Assembly: GCA_901456055.1 (NCBI GenBank)
Contig: CABDWT010000016.1
Location: forward strand, 124,001 to 188,000
DNA from: Phytobacter ursingii
GTDB taxonomy: Bacteria > Pseudomonadota > Gammaproteobacteria > Enterobacterales > Enterobacteriaceae
Direction: 5' to 3'
Length of the DNA stretch: 64,000 bases
This document shows positions 44,879 through 55,193 of the stretch, in pieces. The notes under the pieces were generated by a model, which saw nothing but the letters and a program-made list of their open reading frames with translations, was not told the DNA's origin and did no database searches. Made by a program: the position numbers and the translations under genes. The number at the start of each line of letters is the position of its first letter. Within the stretch, counting starts at the first letter, position 1.

Positions 44879-45694
44879 ATGCTGGCGACCGACGGGCTGT
44901 GGTTCAGTTATCAGGACGAGCGCACCCTGAAAGGGTTAACGCTTGATTTCTCACGCCAGCCTGTCACCGGGCTGGTGGGGGCGAACGGCTGCGGCAAATC
45001 GACGCTGTTTATGAATCTGAGCGGAATTTTGCGCCCGCAACAAGGAGCGGTGCTGTGGCAGGGAAAACCGCTTGATTACAGCAAACGCGGGCTGCTTGCG
45101 CTGCGCCAGCAGGTTGCGACCGTGTTTCAGGATCCCGATCAGCAGATTTTCTACACCGATATCGACAGCGATATTGCCTTTGCCCTGCGCAATATTGGCG
45201 TGGCGGAAGATGAGATTGCCCGGCGCACCGACGATGCACTCACGCTGGTGGATGCGCAGTCTTTTCGCCATCAGCCGATTCAGTGCCTGAGCCACGGGCA
45301 GAAAAAGCGCATCGCCATTGCCGGGGCGCTGGTATTACAGGCCAAATATTTGCTGCTGGATGAACCGACTGCCGGGCTTGATCCCTCCGGGCGCACGCAG
45401 ATGATCGCGATTATTCAGCGGATTGTGGCGCAGGGAAATCATGTGGTTATTTCCAGCCATGATATTGATTTGATTTATGAGATTTGCGATGCGGTGTATG
45501 TTCTACGCCGCGGCGAAATGCTGGCGTATGGCACGCCGGGCGAGGTGTTTGCCCAAAAAGCGCAAATTGAACAGGCCGGGTTAACGCAGCCATGGCTGGT
45601 AAAGCTGCATACCGAACTGGGTATGCCGCTGTGCAAAAGTGAAGCTGAATTTTATACCCGCATGCGGGCAATGCCTGTTAAGGAGGCGTCATGA
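44879..45694 (+). CDS. cbiO: Cobalt ECF transporter ATPase CbiO
   Basis: A 271-residue ABC ATPase with Walker [11 protein letters not shown]-loop FQDPDQQIF, signature [15 protein letters not shown] and Walker [10 protein letters not shown]. It powers cobalt import through CbiMNQ. It overlaps cbiP by 4 bases. Confidence 0.96.
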   Translation: MLATDGLWFSYQDERTLKGLTLDFSRQPVTGLVGANGCGKSTLFMNLSGILRPQQGAVLWQGKPLDYSKRGLLALRQQVATVFQDPDQQIFYTDIDSDIAFALRNIGVAEDEIARRTDDALTLVDAQSFRHQPIQCLSHGQKKRIAIAGALVLQAKYLLLDEPTAGLDPSGRTQMIAIIQRIVAQGNHVVISSHDIDLIYEICDAVYVLRRGEMLAYGTPGEVFAQKAQIEQAGLTQPWLVKLHTELGMPLCKSEAEFYTRMRAMPVKEAS

Positions 45695-47214
45695 CACTGG
45701 CGATAATGTTGCAGGGAACGGCATCAGATGTGGGCAAAAGCGTGCTGGTGGCGGGGCTTTGTCGCATCCTGTATCAGGATGGATTAAAGACCGCCCCCTT
45801 TAAATCGCAGAATATGGCGCTTAACTCGGGTATTACCCCAGGCGGCCAGGAGATGGGGCGCGCGCAAATTTTTCAGGCTGAGGCGGCGGGCATCGTCCCG
45901 GATGTGCGCATGAACCCGGTATTGCTTAAGCCCACCAGCGACCGCAAAGCGCAGGTGGTGTTAATGGGAAAAGTGGCGACCGATATGGACGCCGTCAGCT
46001 ATCACGACTACAAACCACGCCTGCGCGAGCAGATTATCCGCGTCTACCAGAGTCTGGCTCATGAATACGACGCCATTGTGCTGGAAGGGGCAGGCAGCCC
46101 GGCGGAAATTAATCTGCGCGATCGCGATATCGTCAATATGGGCATGGCAGAGATGGCGCAGTGCCCGGTGGTGCTGGTGGCAGATATCGACAGGGGGGGC
46201 GTTTTCGCCGCGATTTATGGCACCCTGGCGCTGTTGCAGGAACACGAACGTTGGCGCGTGAAAGGGGTCATCATTAATAAATTCCGCGGCGAAGTGGCCC
46301 TGCTGACGCCCGGCATCAAACAGATTGAAGACCTGACCGGTGTGCCGGTGCTGGGCGTGATGCCGTGGCTGGAGGTCGATTTAGAAGACGAAGACGGTGT
46401 AACGTTGCAGCGCGGTAAATACCAGCGTACCGGAGAGCGGGCCATTGATATTGCCGTGGTGCAGTTGCCGCACATCTCGAATTTCACCGATTTTAACGCC
46501 CTCGCCGCGCAACCGGACGTGCGCGTACACTATGTTCGCTCGCCACAAGAGCTGCGTAATACCGACCTCGTCATCCTGCCGGGCAGCAAAAATACGCTGG
46601 GGGATCTCTCCTGGCTGCAGCAGAGCGGGCTGGCGCAGGCAGTCTTACAGCAGCATCGGCAGGGCGTGCCGGTACTGGGGGTCTGTGGCGGCTATCAGAT
46701 GCTGGGTGAAACCATCATTGATGAGGTGGAATCAGGGCTCGGTACGCTACCGGGTCTGGGGCTGCTCAATATCGTCACCCATTTTGCGCAGAACAAAACC
46801 ACCACGCTGGTGGCGGCCACTGTCCAGGAAAAACTACCCGGACTACTGACGGGCTGCGGGAATATTGCGCTGCACGGTTATGAAATTCATATGGGGGAAA
46901 CCACCCTGCATGATGGATGCCGCCCGATGCTATGGCTGGAAAAAGAAGGGCAACGCATTGCCGACGGTGCGGTCAGCGAAGACGGGCTGGTGTCTGGCAC
47001 CTATCTGCACGGGCTTTTTGACAGCAACGACTTTACCCGCACGCTGATTAACGCGCTACGTGTGCGCAAAGGCTTGCCGCCGCTGGATAGCACGGTCGAT
47101 TATGCGCGCTACAAGGCGCAGCAGTTTGACCTGCTGGCAGACGCCATGCGCGAGAACATCGACATCGACAGGATCTATCAGATTATGCATCAACATCAGG
47201 AACGCGCATGTTAA
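45691..47214 (+). CDS. cbiP: Cobyric acid synthase CbiP
   Basis: A 507-residue glutamine-dependent amidase that amidates side chains b, d, e and g of adenosylcobyrinic a,c-diamide. It has the N-terminal [19 protein letters not shown] phosphate loop and a C-terminal glutaminase domain with nucleophile Cys in [12 protein letters not shown]. It overlaps cobU by 7 bases. Confidence 0.96.
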   Translation: MTLAIMLQGTASDVGKSVLVAGLCRILYQDGLKTAPFKSQNMALNSGITPGGQEMGRAQIFQAEAAGIVPDVRMNPVLLKPTSDRKAQVVLMGKVATDMDAVSYHDYKPRLREQIIRVYQSLAHEYDAIVLEGAGSPAEINLRDRDIVNMGMAEMAQCPVVLVADIDRGGVFAAIYGTLALLQEHERWRVKGVIINKFRGEVALLTPGIKQIEDLTGVPVLGVMPWLEVDLEDEDGVTLQRGKYQRTGERAIDIAVVQLPHISNFTDFNALAAQPDVRVHYVRSPQELRNTDLVILPGSKNTLGDLSWLQQSGLAQAVLQQHRQGVPVLGVCGGYQMLGETIIDEVESGLGTLPGLGLLNIVTHFAQNKTTTLVAATVQEKLPGLLTGCGNIALHGYEIHMGETTLHDGCRPMLWLEKEGQRIADGAVSEDGLVSGTYLHGLFDSNDFTRTLINALRVRKGLPPLDSTVDYARYKAQQFDLLADAMRENIDIDRIYQIMHQHQERAC

Positions 47215-47753
47215 CGCTGGTTACAGGTGGGGCGCGTAGCGGCAAAAGCCGACACGCTGAATCGCTGGTTGCAAACGCGAAGGGGGTTCTCTATATCGCC
47301 ACTTCGCAAATTTTTGATGAGGAGATGGCGGCTCGTATTCAGCATCATCGGGATAGCCGTCCGGCGCACTGGCGTACCGAAGAGCGCTGGCAGGATCTGG
47401 CCGATATCATCACCGCCGATAATGCCCCGGATGAGGCCATTTTACTGGAGTGCATTACCACGATGGTGACCAATCTGCTGTTCGCACAAGGCGGTGAAAG
47501 CGACCCGGACGGCTGGGACTATGCGCAGCTGGAAGCGCGGGTGCAGGAAGAGATCGAACGCCTCATTGCCGCTTGCGCGCGTTGTCCGGCACCGATAGTG
47601 CTGGTGACCAACGAAGTGGGCATGGGGATTGTGCCGGAGAACCGCCTGGCGCGGCATTTTCGCGATATCGCCGGGCGGGTGAATCAACGTCTGGCGCAGG
47701 CGGCGGATAATGTCTGGCTGGTGGTGTCCGGGATCGGAGTCAAAATCAAATGA
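47208..47753 (+). CDS. cobU: Adenosylcobinamide kinase / guanylyltransferase CobU
   Basis: A 181-residue bifunctional enzyme that phosphorylates adenosylcobinamide and transfers GMP to it. The P-loop is GGARSGKS at residues 7-14, and [13 protein letters not shown] is conserved. It is the first of the three nucleotide-loop genes and overlaps cobS by 4 bases. Confidence 0.96.
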   Translation: MLTLVTGGARSGKSRHAESLVANAKGVLYIATSQIFDEEMAARIQHHRDSRPAHWRTEERWQDLADIITADNAPDEAILLECITTMVTNLLFAQGGESDPDGWDYAQLEARVQEEIERLIAACARCPAPIVLVTNEVGMGIVPENRLARHFRDIAGRVNQRLAQAADNVWLVVSGIGVKIK

Positions 47754-48490
47754 TCAGGCTGTTTTTTGCCACGCTGTCGTTTATCAGCCGCTTGCCGGTG
47801 CCCGCTCGCCTGGTTCAGGGACTGGATGTCGAAGATTACGTGCGCGGTATCGTCACTTTTCCCTTTGTCGGCGTGGTGCTTGGCGGTATCAGCGGCGGCC
47901 TGTTTATGTTGCTCCAGCCCTGGTGTGGGGCACCGCTGGCGGCACTGTTTGCGGTTCTGGCGCTGGCGTTACTGACCGGTGGGTTTCATCTCGACGGCCT
48001 GGCGGATACCTGCGATGGGGTCTTTTCTGCCCGCACGCGCGAGCGGATGCTGGAGATCATGCGCGACAGCCGTCTGGGTACCCACGGTGGGCTGGCGCTG
48101 GTGTTTGTGCTGGTGGCGAAAATCCTGGTTATCAGCGAACTCTCCCTGCGTGGGCTTGCTATGCCTGCGGCGTTCGCTGCGGCTTGTGCCGCCGGGCGCG
48201 GGTGCGCGGTGGTGATGATGTATGGTCATCGCTACGCCCGGGAAGAGGGGCTGGGCAATTTGTTTATCGGCAAGGTTACGTTCACGCAGACCGTTATCAC
48301 GCTGGCTTTTGCGCTGCTGGTGGCGGTGGGGCTGGAAGGGACGCGTGGTCTGACAGCGTTGCTGATAACGGTGCTGGCGATTTTTATGCTCGGCCGGATG
48401 CTTAAACGCACGCTCGGCGGGCAAACGGGCGACACGTTGGGTGCCGCCATTGAACTGGGTGAACTGGTTTTCCTTATGGCGCTGCTCTGA
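47750..48490 (+). CDS. cobS: Adenosylcobinamide-GDP ribazoletransferase CobS
   Basis: A 246-residue polytopic membrane protein that joins activated cobinamide to alpha-ribazole phosphate. The metal-binding segment [15 protein letters not shown] is conserved near residues 81-95. It is followed 28 bases later by cobT. Confidence 0.95.
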   Translation: MIRLFFATLSFISRLPVPARLVQGLDVEDYVRGIVTFPFVGVVLGGISGGLFMLLQPWCGAPLAALFAVLALALLTGGFHLDGLADTCDGVFSARTRERMLEIMRDSRLGTHGGLALVFVLVAKILVISELSLRGLAMPAAFAAACAAGRGCAVVMMYGHRYAREEGLGNLFIGKVTFTQTVITLAFALLVAVGLEGTRGLTALLITVLAIFMLGRMLKRTLGGQTGDTLGAAIELGELVFLMALL

Positions 48491-48518
48491 GCGGCCCTTA
48501 CCACTACTGAGAATTCCT

Positions 48519-49577
48519 ATGCAAACACTGACTTCGTTACTGGCAGCAATTCCCGCGCTCGATCAAGGGGCGATGACGCAGGCGCAACAGCATATTGATG
48601 GTTTACTCAAGCCGCCCGGAAGCCTGGGACGCCTGGAGTCGCTGGCGGTGCAGCTCGCCGGGATGCCGGGGTTAGGTGGTAAACCGCAGACAGGGAAGAA
48701 AGCCATCATCGTGATGTGTGCCGATCATGGCGTCTGGCACGAAGGGGTGGCGATTTCACCGCAGGTGGTGACGGCTATTCAGGCGGCAAATATGACCCAT
48801 GGCACCACTGGCGTTTGCGTGCTGGCAGCGCAGGCCGGGGCGAAAGTGCATGTGCTGGATGTGGGTATTGACAGCGATCCGATCCCCGGTCTTATTAATA
48901 TGAAAGTCGCCCGTGGCAGTAACAACATTGCCACGGGGCCTGCGATGAGCGCCGCGCAGGCGCAGGAACTGCTGCTGGAAACCATCCGCTATACCCGTGA
49001 ACAGGCGGCCGATGGCGTGCAGCTTTTTGGCGTGGGCGAGCTGGGTATGGCGAACACCACCCCTGCTGCGGCGATTGTCAGCGTGCTGACCGGGGAAGCG
49101 CCGGAGTCGGTGGTGGGGATTGGCGCCAATTTGCCGGAATCACAGCTGGGGCATAAAGCGCAGGTGGTGCGTCGTGCCATCGAGATCAATAAGCCTGATG
49201 CAACCAATGGGCTGGATGTGCTGGCGAAAGTGGGCGGTTTTGATCTGCTGGGGATGGCTGGCGTGATGATCGGCGCCGCGTCATGTGGCCTGCCCGTGGT
49301 CCTGGACGGTTTCTTATCCTATGCCTCGGCGCTGGCAGCGTGCCGTATCGAACCGAAGGTGAAGGATTACCTGATCCCATCGCATCTTTCGGCGGAGAAA
49401 GGGGCGCGTATTGCCTTGCGAAACCTTGGCCTCGAGCCCTATCTCAATATGGGCATGCGTCTGGGCGAGGGCAGCGGCGCGGCATTAGCCATGCAACTGG
49501 TGGATGCCGCCTGCGCGATGCACAACAACATGGGGACGCTGGCTGGCAGTAATATTGTGTTGCCAGAGACGAAGTAA
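48519..49577 (+). CDS. cobT: Nicotinate-nucleotide-dimethylbenzimidazole phosphoribosyltransferase CobT
   Basis: A 352-residue enzyme making alpha-ribazole phosphate, the lower ligand precursor. Family motifs include [10 protein letters not shown] near 36, [18 protein letters not shown], and the catalytic Glu region near the C-terminus. The start [10 protein letters not shown] follows a weak ribosome-binding site. It is the last gene of the cob operon. Confidence 0.96.
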   Translation: MQTLTSLLAAIPALDQGAMTQAQQHIDGLLKPPGSLGRLESLAVQLAGMPGLGGKPQTGKKAIIVMCADHGVWHEGVAISPQVVTAIQAANMTHGTTGVCVLAAQAGAKVHVLDVGIDSDPIPGLINMKVARGSNNIATGPAMSAAQAQELLLETIRYTREQAADGVQLFGVGELGMANTTPAAAIVSVLTGEAPESVVGIGANLPESQLGHKAQVVRRAIEINKPDATNGLDVLAKVGGFDLLGMAGVMIGAASCGLPVVLDGFLSYASALAACRIEPKVKDYLIPSHLSAEKGARIALRNLGLEPYLNMGMRLGEGSGAALAMQLVDAACAMHNNMGTLAGSNIVLPETK

Positions 49578-49592
49578 CCAACCGCTCGAATG

Positions 49593-49618
49593 ATCCCCTC
49601 GCCCCTTTGGGTGAGGGG
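49593..49618 (+). terminator. Possible cob operon terminator
   Basis: A near-perfect inverted repeat, TCCCCTCGCCC and GGGTGAGGGGA, lies 15 bases after the cobT stop. No T run follows (AAAATG), so it may instead be a 3' protective hairpin. Confidence 0.45.
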
Positions 49619-49659
49619 AAAATGTCCCCGGTGGCGCGATGCTTACCGGGGCTACGTGG

Positions 49660-49997
49660 TAGATACTGTGAACGTCTTCAACCTCTTTAGCCATGGTTGA
49701 CTCGTTTTCCCGCATGACAACCAAAGCGACATCTTTGTGCCTACTGGCGCAGAGCGTGCAGCGAGGGGCGAACGCAGTGCAAAGCACCGATTTTTTGCGG
49801 GGCCGCGGGGATTGTAAAGGGGAACGCGGTGTTCCCCTTTACCCGTTCACGTGTTCGGGAGATACATTTCGGCATGAACATAAAGGGAACGGACCCCACC
49901 AGCTGAGCCGCATATTCCCCTCACCCCAACCCTCTCCCCGGGGGAGAGGGAGAAAACCGGTCGTAGCCCGGATAAGGCGTTTACGCCGCATCCGGGA
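49660..49997 (+). repeat. Dispersed intergenic repeat, copy 1 (short form)
   Basis: This stretch fills most of the 469-base cobT-to-ArsR gap and matches 52778-53360 closely. Shared blocks include TAGATACTGTGAACGTCTTC, GGCGCAGAGCGTGCAGCGAG, GGGGCCGCGGGGATTGTAAA and ACCCGTTCACGTGTTCGGG. It contains a perfect 12-bp hairpin (49814-49825 with 49831-49842) and ends in a REP-like palindrome at 49966-49997. It lacks about 200 internal bases found in copy 2. No coding frame is convincing. Confidence 0.8.
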
Positions 49998-50046
49998 ATG
50001 CCACCAACGGCACAACGTGTTTTTCTCCCTGCCGGGGTGAAGGGAC

Positions 50047-50358
50047 TTATCTCCCCGCCTGCATCACCTGCAACAACGTATCCAGCAGTCCAGGAAAACG
50101 GGTGTCCAAATCTTCCCTGCGTAACGAAATCATATTCTCCCGCCCCTGCGGACGCTGCCAGACCACGCCGCTATCGCGCAACACGCGCCAGTGATGGGTC
50201 ATCGTAGATTTCGCCACATCTTCCGGGCGCAGCGCATTACAACTCAACTCACTGCCATCGGCGAGGCGCTTGATCATCGCCAGGCGCAAAGGATTACCAA
50301 GGGCAAAAAGGACGTTTTCGAGCAATATTTGTTCGGTATCGGGGTGGTTCGCAATCAT
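50047..50358 (-). CDS. ArsR-family helix-turn-helix regulator
   Basis: A 103-residue winged-helix protein (ALGNPLRLAMIKRLADG as the first helices, AKSTMTHHWRVLRDSGVV as the recognition helix-turn-helix region). The start MIANHPDTEQ follows AGGAAAACT; an open frame of 30 codons upstream lacks similarity to anything. No Cys-based metal site of the ArsR/SmtB type is seen, so the signal is unknown. It is divergent from an EF-G paralogue gene and is its probable regulator. Confidence 0.85.
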   Translation of the reverse strand: MIANHPDTEQILLENVLFALGNPLRLAMIKRLADGSELSCNALRPEDVAKSTMTHHWRVLRDSGVVWQRPQGRENMISLRREDLDTRFPGLLDTLLQVMQAGR

Positions 50359-50382
50359 AGTTTTCCTGAGTCGGCGGTTGCT

Positions 50383-50399
50383 CTGCTCATGATGAGCAG
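50383..50399. promoter_or_regulatory. Candidate operator upstream of the ArsR-type gene
   Basis: A perfect 8+1+8 palindrome, CTGCTCAT G ATGAGCAG, centred 33 bases before the regulator start. Position and symmetry fit a dimeric winged-helix repressor site, but binding is inferred only. Confidence 0.4.
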
Positions 50400-50529
50400 C
50401 AGCCCGTATCGGCGGCTGGCCGGTAATATACCCGATGCGTACAGGCACGGCTATGCGCCATGCATCAGGTCCAACAATCTCAATGATAGCGCAAAATTTA
50501 AAAATAGTACTAGAATACTCGTACAGTTG

Positions 50530-50542
50530 GACTATTATAGTC
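50530..50542. promoter_or_regulatory. Candidate operator upstream of the EF-G paralogue
   Basis: GACTA TTA TAGTC is a short palindrome 58 bases before the paralogue ATG, in an AT-rich stretch (AAATTTAAAAATAGTACTAG) that could hold its promoter. The 241-base divergent spacer shows no further gene. Confidence 0.3.
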
Positions 50543-50599
50543 TGCGAAACCTAACCGGCCATATCGGCCATTTATTGTCAAACTGACTAAGGACGCATC

Positions 50600-52702
50600 A
50601 TGCCCCGACCCATCCCCCTCGAACGTTATCGCAACATCGGTATCTCCGCGCACATCGATGCCGGTAAAACGACAACCACAGAACGCATCCTGTTTTACAC
50701 CGGGATGAGCCACAAACTGGGTGAAGTACACGATGGCGCGGCAACAACCGACTGGATGGAACAGGAGCAAGAGCGCGGGATTACCATTACGTCCGCGGCG
50801 GTAAGCTGCTTCTGGCCCGGTATGGACCGAGGTTACGAACCGCACCGCATCAATATCATCGACACCCCAGGGCACGTGGATTTCACCATTGAAGTGGAAC
50901 GATCCATGCGTGTACTGGATGGCGCAGTGATGGTTTATGACTCCGTTGGCGGCGTACAGCCACAATCGGAAACCGTCTGGCGGCAGGCCAACAAATACCA
51001 TGTGCCACGCCTTGCGTTCGTCAACAAAATGGACCGCCCCGGCGCGGATTTCTTCCGCGTGGTGCAGATGATGATTGACCGCCTGAAAGCCAACCCGGTG
51101 CCGATTGTTATCCCTATCGGCGCAGAGGAACATTTCACCGGCGTGGTGGATCTCATCAAAATGCGCGCCATTGTGTGGGATGACGCTACCCAGGGCATGA
51201 CATTTAGCTATGCGCCGGTGCCGGATGATCTGCTGGCCACCGCCCAGGAATGGCGTGAAAAAATGGTCTCTGCGGCAGCCGAAGCCAGCGATGAACTGAT
51301 GGACAAGTACCTGGAAACCGGCTCGCTGGACGAAGCAGAAATCATCACCGGGCTGCGTAAACGTACCGTAGCCGGTGAGATCCAGCCGATGCTGTGCGGT
51401 AGCGCCTTTAAAAACAAAGGCGTGCAGCGCATGCTCGATGCGGTGATTGAGCTGATGCCATCGCCGCTGGATATTCCGGCGATTCAGGGCGTGGACGAAA
51501 AAGGCCAGCCTGCGGAACGTCATCCGAGCGACGACGAGCCGTTCTCGGCTCTGGCGTTTAAACTGATGACCGACCCGTACGTGGGTCAACTGACCTTTAT
51601 CCGTGTCTATTCCGGCGTGCTGAAAAAAGGCGATGCGGTATGGAACCCGGTGAAAGGTAAGAAAGAGCGTATTGGTCGTATCGTGCAGATGCATGCCAAC
51701 GATCGCCATGAAGTCGACGAGCTGCGGGCGGGCGATATTGCCGCCTGTGTGGGGCTGAAAGATGTGACCACCGGCGACACCCTGAGTGATCCGGATGCGG
51801 TGATCACCCTGGAGCGTATGGAGTTCCCGGAACCGGTGATTTCGCTGGCCATTGAGCCGAAAACCAAAGCGGACCAGGAAAAGATGGGGATCGCCTTGCA
51901 GCGCCTGGCGTCCGAAGATCCGTCGTTCCGTCTGCACACTGACGAAGAATCCGGGCAGACCATCATTTCCGGGATGGGCGAGTTACACCTGGAAATTATC
52001 GTCGATCGTATGAAACGTGAGTTCGGCGTGGAAGCGAATATCGGGCGTCCGCAGGTCACTTACCGTGAGACGTTGCGTAAAGCGGTGAAAGAGATTGAAG
52101 GGAAATTTGTGCGCCAGTCCGGTGGTAAAGGGCAGTACGGCCATGTCGTGCTGAGTCTGGAACCGCTGGAGCCGGGCAGTGGCTTTGTGTTTGAAGATGC
52201 CACCAAAGGCGGCGTAGTGCCGCGCGAGTACATTCCATCCGTGGAAAAAGGGCTGCGCGAAGCCATGAACAACGGCGTGCTGGCGGGATATCCGGTGGTG
52301 GACGTGAAAGCGACCCTGACGTTTGGTTCGTACCACGATGTCGACTCCTCGGAAATGGCCTTCCGCATGGCAGCGATCTTCGGCTTTAAAGATGGCGCCC
52401 GCAAAGCGGACCCGGCGATCCTGGAGCCGATTATGCATGTGGAAGTGGAAACGCCGGAAGAGTACGCCGGGAATATCATGGGTGACCTCTCTTCCCGTCG
52501 CGGGATGGTGCAGGGCATGGAAGAGCGCTTCGGTAGCCAGATTATCCGCGCCGACGTGCCGCTGGCGGAGATGTTTGGTTACTCCACCACACTGCGTTCC
52601 ATGTCGCAGGGCCGTGCGACCTACAGCATGGAGTTCCACCATTACGCGGAAGCCCCGCGCAATGTGGCAGACGACATCATTGCCAGCCGCGCCAAAGCAT
52701 AA
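50600..52702 (+). CDS. fusA2: Elongation factor G paralogue (EF-G2 type)
   Basis: A 700-residue full-length translational GTPase closely resembling EF-G over all five domains. GTPase motifs are intact: AHIDAGKTT (17-25), ERGITITSA (58-66), DTPGH (88-92, with the catalytic His92) and NKMD (142-145). Domain IV retains [10 protein letters not shown] and the tip [10 protein letters not shown], both important for translocation in canonical EF-G. It is not the str-operon gene: there is no rpsL, rpsG or tufA beside it. An AAGGA site precedes the ATG. It is divergent from an ArsR-type regulator, suggesting conditional expression. The symbol is descriptive. Confidence 0.9.
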   Translation: MPRPIPLERYRNIGISAHIDAGKTTTTERILFYTGMSHKLGEVHDGAATTDWMEQEQERGITITSAAVSCFWPGMDRGYEPHRINIIDTPGHVDFTIEVERSMRVLDGAVMVYDSVGGVQPQSETVWRQANKYHVPRLAFVNKMDRPGADFFRVVQMMIDRLKANPVPIVIPIGAEEHFTGVVDLIKMRAIVWDDATQGMTFSYAPVPDDLLATAQEWREKMVSAAAEASDELMDKYLETGSLDEAEIITGLRKRTVAGEIQPMLCGSAFKNKGVQRMLDAVIELMPSPLDIPAIQGVDEKGQPAERHPSDDEPFSALAFKLMTDPYVGQLTFIRVYSGVLKKGDAVWNPVKGKKERIGRIVQMHANDRHEVDELRAGDIAACVGLKDVTTGDTLSDPDAVITLERMEFPEPVISLAIEPKTKADQEKMGIALQRLASEDPSFRLHTDEESGQTIISGMGELHLEIIVDRMKREFGVEANIGRPQVTYRETLRKAVKEIEGKFVRQSGGKGQYGHVVLSLEPLEPGSGFVFEDATKGGVVPREYIPSVEKGLREAMNNGVLAGYPVVDVKATLTFGSYHDVDSSEMAFRMAAIFGFKDGARKADPAILEPIMHVEVETPEEYAGNIMGDLSSRRGMVQGMEERFGSQIIRADVPLAEMFGYSTTLRSMSQGRATYSMEFHHYAEAPRNVADDIIASRAKA

Positions 52703-52718
52703 TCTGATGGGTGTAAAT

Positions 52719-52745
52719 GAAAACCCCGCTCCGGCGGGGTTTTTT
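52719..52745 (+). terminator. Terminator of the EF-G paralogue gene
   Basis: AAACCCCGC (52721-52729) pairs with GCGGGGTTT (52734-52742) across a 4-base loop and continues in T residues. It begins 18 bases after the stop codon. Confidence 0.9.
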
Positions 52746-52777
52746 ATGGGCATTTTTTTCTCACCCTGACCCAGACG

Positions 52778-53360
52778 TAGATACTGTGAACGTCTTCAAC
52801 CCTTTTTAGTCACGGCTTACTCGTTTTCCCGCATGATAACCATAGCGACATCTTTGTCCCCCTGGCGCAGAGCGTGCAGCGAGGGGGTTGAGTCCCCGCT
52901 GAAATCGGTGAGACGAAGACCCGATGACAAGGTCAGGCTGCCAGGGATGGCGGTCTGAGGTTTGTCGAGACACGACAAAATCGTCCGGAGCGATTTTGAA
53001 CAACGCAACGCGTTGGCCCGAAGGGCGAGCCCCAGGGATGGGGCGAGTAATGCGAGTCAAACCGACCGCAGGCAGCGGGGCGGGAGGCGAACGCAGTGCG
53101 AAGCATCGATTTCTTTGCGGGGCCGCGGGGATTGTAAAGGGGAACGCGGTGTTCCCCTTTACCCGTTCACGTGTTCGGGGGTGACATTTCGCCATGAACA
53201 TACGGTGAACGGAACCCACCTCCCGAGCCGCATTTTCCCCCTCACCCTGGCCCTCTCCCTCAGGGAGAGGGGACCGATCGTGCTCGCATTTTTGTGGGGA
53301 CTCCTCTCTCCCTCTACGATCGGGCACCGAACCTGTAGCCCGGATGGCGGCGTAAAGCGG
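52778..53360 (+). repeat. Dispersed intergenic repeat, copy 2 (long form)
   Basis: This fills most of the 674-base gap after the EF-G paralogue and is in the same orientation as copy 1. It has the same start, the same perfect 12-bp hairpin (GTAAAGGGGAAC with GTTCCCCTTTAC, 53134-53145 and 53151-53162) and a REP-like end (TAGCCCGGATGGCGGCG). About 200 bases at roughly 52885-53085 are absent from copy 1. No coding frame is convincing. Confidence 0.8.
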
Positions 53361-53376
53361 TATTGCATCACAATCA

Positions 53377-53763
53377 TCATGCCTCCTCCGACAGCAATTG
53401 ACCCTGGCTGAAACTCCATTCGTCGGCGGTATTGAACTGGATCATCACCATCACATCATTTTGGTGAATATCCAGCGCGCTCTGCAGCCGTTGGCACAGT
53501 ACGCGGCAGAAATTTTGCTTTTGCGCACGTGTTCGGGGTTTGCCCGCCAGAATGTGAAACTGAATGAAATTATCGCTGCGCCCGCCGCTTTTATAGTAGT
53601 GGTCAAATACGCGCTGGCGCGCAGGCAGAGTTTCAAACACCTGAAAACGGTCGCCGGGCGGAACGGTAAATTCGTCTTCCAGCGTCTGCTGCAGGATGTC
53701 GGAAATCTGCGTCATCTGCGCGTCGCTATACCCCTGACGCAGAGTGATACGGGTGAAGGGCAT
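53377..53763 (-). CDS. Tautomerase family protein
   Basis: A 128-residue 4-oxalocrotonate tautomerase-like protein. After removal of the initiator Met it begins with Pro (MPFTRITLRQGYS), the catalytic base of the superfamily. A double-length form with two small beta-alpha-beta units is likely. The start follows GAGGAG. It lies 4 bases after a carboxymuconolactone decarboxylase-like gene, so the two form an operon. The substrate is unknown. Confidence 0.8.
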   Translation of the reverse strand: MPFTRITLRQGYSDAQMTQISDILQQTLEDEFTVPPGDRFQVFETLPARQRVFDHYYKSGGRSDNFIQFHILAGKPRTRAQKQNFCRVLCQRLQSALDIHQNDVMVMIQFNTADEWSFSQGQLLSEEA

Positions 53764-53767
53764 GCTC

Positions 53768-54070
53768 TTACTCCTCTTCCAGACAACCGAGGGCGGACAC
53801 CGCCGCAGGCCAGCCCGTGTAGAACGCCAGATGGGTAAAGGCTTCGGCCAGCTCTTCACGGCTCAGTCCATTTTGCTGTGCGAAGTTGATATGCCAGGGG
53901 AGTTGCTGTACGCGGCCCAGCGCCGTCAACGCACCCAGCGTGATCAGGCTGCGCTCGCGCGGGGAAAGCGCCTCACGTTTCCAGATATCATTGAACAGCA
54001 CTTCCTGGCTGAGCTCGGCCAGCTTCGGTGCGACGCGGGCCAGGGTTTCACGATCGAGGGACTTCGCCAT
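53768..54070 (-). CDS. Carboxymuconolactone decarboxylase family protein
   Basis: A 100-residue, all-helical CMD-family protein (SPRERSLITLGALTALGR, then WHINFAQQNGLSREELAEAF). It lacks the CxxC of AhpD-type peroxidases and has the His of the decarboxylase-like branch. It is the first gene of a two-gene operon with a tautomerase, divergent from a LysR regulator. An aromatic or lactone substrate is possible but unproven. Confidence 0.82.
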   Translation of the reverse strand: MAKSLDRETLARVAPKLAELSQEVLFNDIWKREALSPRERSLITLGALTALGRVQQLPWHINFAQQNGLSREELAEAFTHLAFYTGWPAAVSALGCLEEE

Positions 54071-54170
54071 GGTGTTCTCTCCGTATTGACAGTGAGGCGA
54101 TTGTGGCGCGATAGTTTCATCCTGAAAATCAAATTATATGCAATCAACAATCCCGTATTTTAGGACGATA

Positions 54171-55049
54171 ATGAACAAACTTCCCCTGACGCTCGACCTT
54201 GATGCCCTGCGCAGTTTTGTCACCGGCATTGAATGCGGCAGCTTTGCACTGGCGGCAAGCCGCCTGTGTCGCTCAACGTCGGCGGTAAGCGCGCAGCTTA
54301 AAAAGCTGGAACAACAGTGCGATGCCGAACTGGTGGTGAAACAGGGCCGCCACCTGGCGTTAACGCGCAATGGCGAGATCCTGATGGGCTACGCCCGTCG
54401 TCTGCTGGCGCTCAATGATGAGGCACAGCGGGCGCTGAAAGGCGAACTGCTGCAGGGGGAGATCCGCATTGGCATGCAGGAGGATTTTGGCGAGTCGCTG
54501 ATGCCCGGCATTCTGGGCGAATTCAAGCGCCACCATCCGGGGCTGCGGATCATCGCCCGGGTGGATCGCAACCCGGCGCTACTCACGGCGCTCGATGACA
54601 ACGCGCTGGATATGGCACTCCTGTGGCAACCGGAAAACGCCCCGCGCGAAGGCAAGCTTCTCGGCCAGTGCCAGCTTGAGTGGATACAGCATCCGGAACT
54701 GGACATCAGCATACTGCTGGCCCAGGGCGAGCCGTTGCCGCTGGTGATGTTTGAAAATCCGTGTCTGATGCGATCGCGCGCTACTGCCTGTCTGGATCGG
54801 GCGGGCATTGCCTGGCGGGTGGTGTTTGTCAGCCACAGTCTGAGCGGTATCTGGGCGGCGGTACAGGCGGGGCTGGGCATTACATTGCGCACGCGGATCG
54901 GAATGCCAGGTAATCTTCGCGTAGCGGGAGGTATTCTGCCATCACCGGGGAATCTGGGGATTATGCTGGCGCAGGGGAATGCGGCAGATACCGGTGCGCG
55001 GGCGAAGCTGGGGCAACTGATGGAAGCGGCGTTGTTGAACGTGAGATAA
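54171..55049 (+). CDS. LysR-family transcriptional regulator
   Basis: A 292-residue regulator with an N-terminal winged helix-turn-helix (ALRSFVTGIECGSFALAASR) and a substrate-binding domain from about residue 90. The start MNKLPLTLDL follows AGGA; an earlier in-frame ATG 11 codons upstream lacks a good site. It is divergent, by 100 bases, from the CMD/tautomerase operon, the normal arrangement for a LysR protein and its target. Confidence 0.87.
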   Translation: MNKLPLTLDLDALRSFVTGIECGSFALAASRLCRSTSAVSAQLKKLEQQCDAELVVKQGRHLALTRNGEILMGYARRLLALNDEAQRALKGELLQGEIRIGMQEDFGESLMPGILGEFKRHHPGLRIIARVDRNPALLTALDDNALDMALLWQPENAPREGKLLGQCQLEWIQHPELDISILLAQGEPLPLVMFENPCLMRSRATACLDRAGIAWRVVFVSHSLSGIWAAVQAGLGITLRTRIGMPGNLRVAGGILPSPGNLGIMLAQGNAADTGARAKLGQLMEAALLNVR

Positions 55050-55193
55050 GGTGTTTTCTTGCATGTCGGTCAATTAATTTGATGCATTATGTTAAACAAA
55101 CGATATTTATTCTCATCGACGAATGCGTAGAGTAGTGGGCAGCAAAGACAGCAAAGCCCTGTCGACATTTCCCTGAGAATAAGGACCCACGTC

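Noticed and set aside
49578-50046. Possible CRISPR array or insertion sequence after cobT
   Set aside because: There are no regularly spaced identical repeats and no transposase frame; the region is a REP-type and dispersed-repeat interval.
50510-51937. Long open frame of 475 codons antisense to the EF-G paralogue
   Set aside because: It is the mirror of a high-GC conserved gene, has no ribosome-binding site and a composition (His, Arg, Phe rich) typical of antisense shadows.
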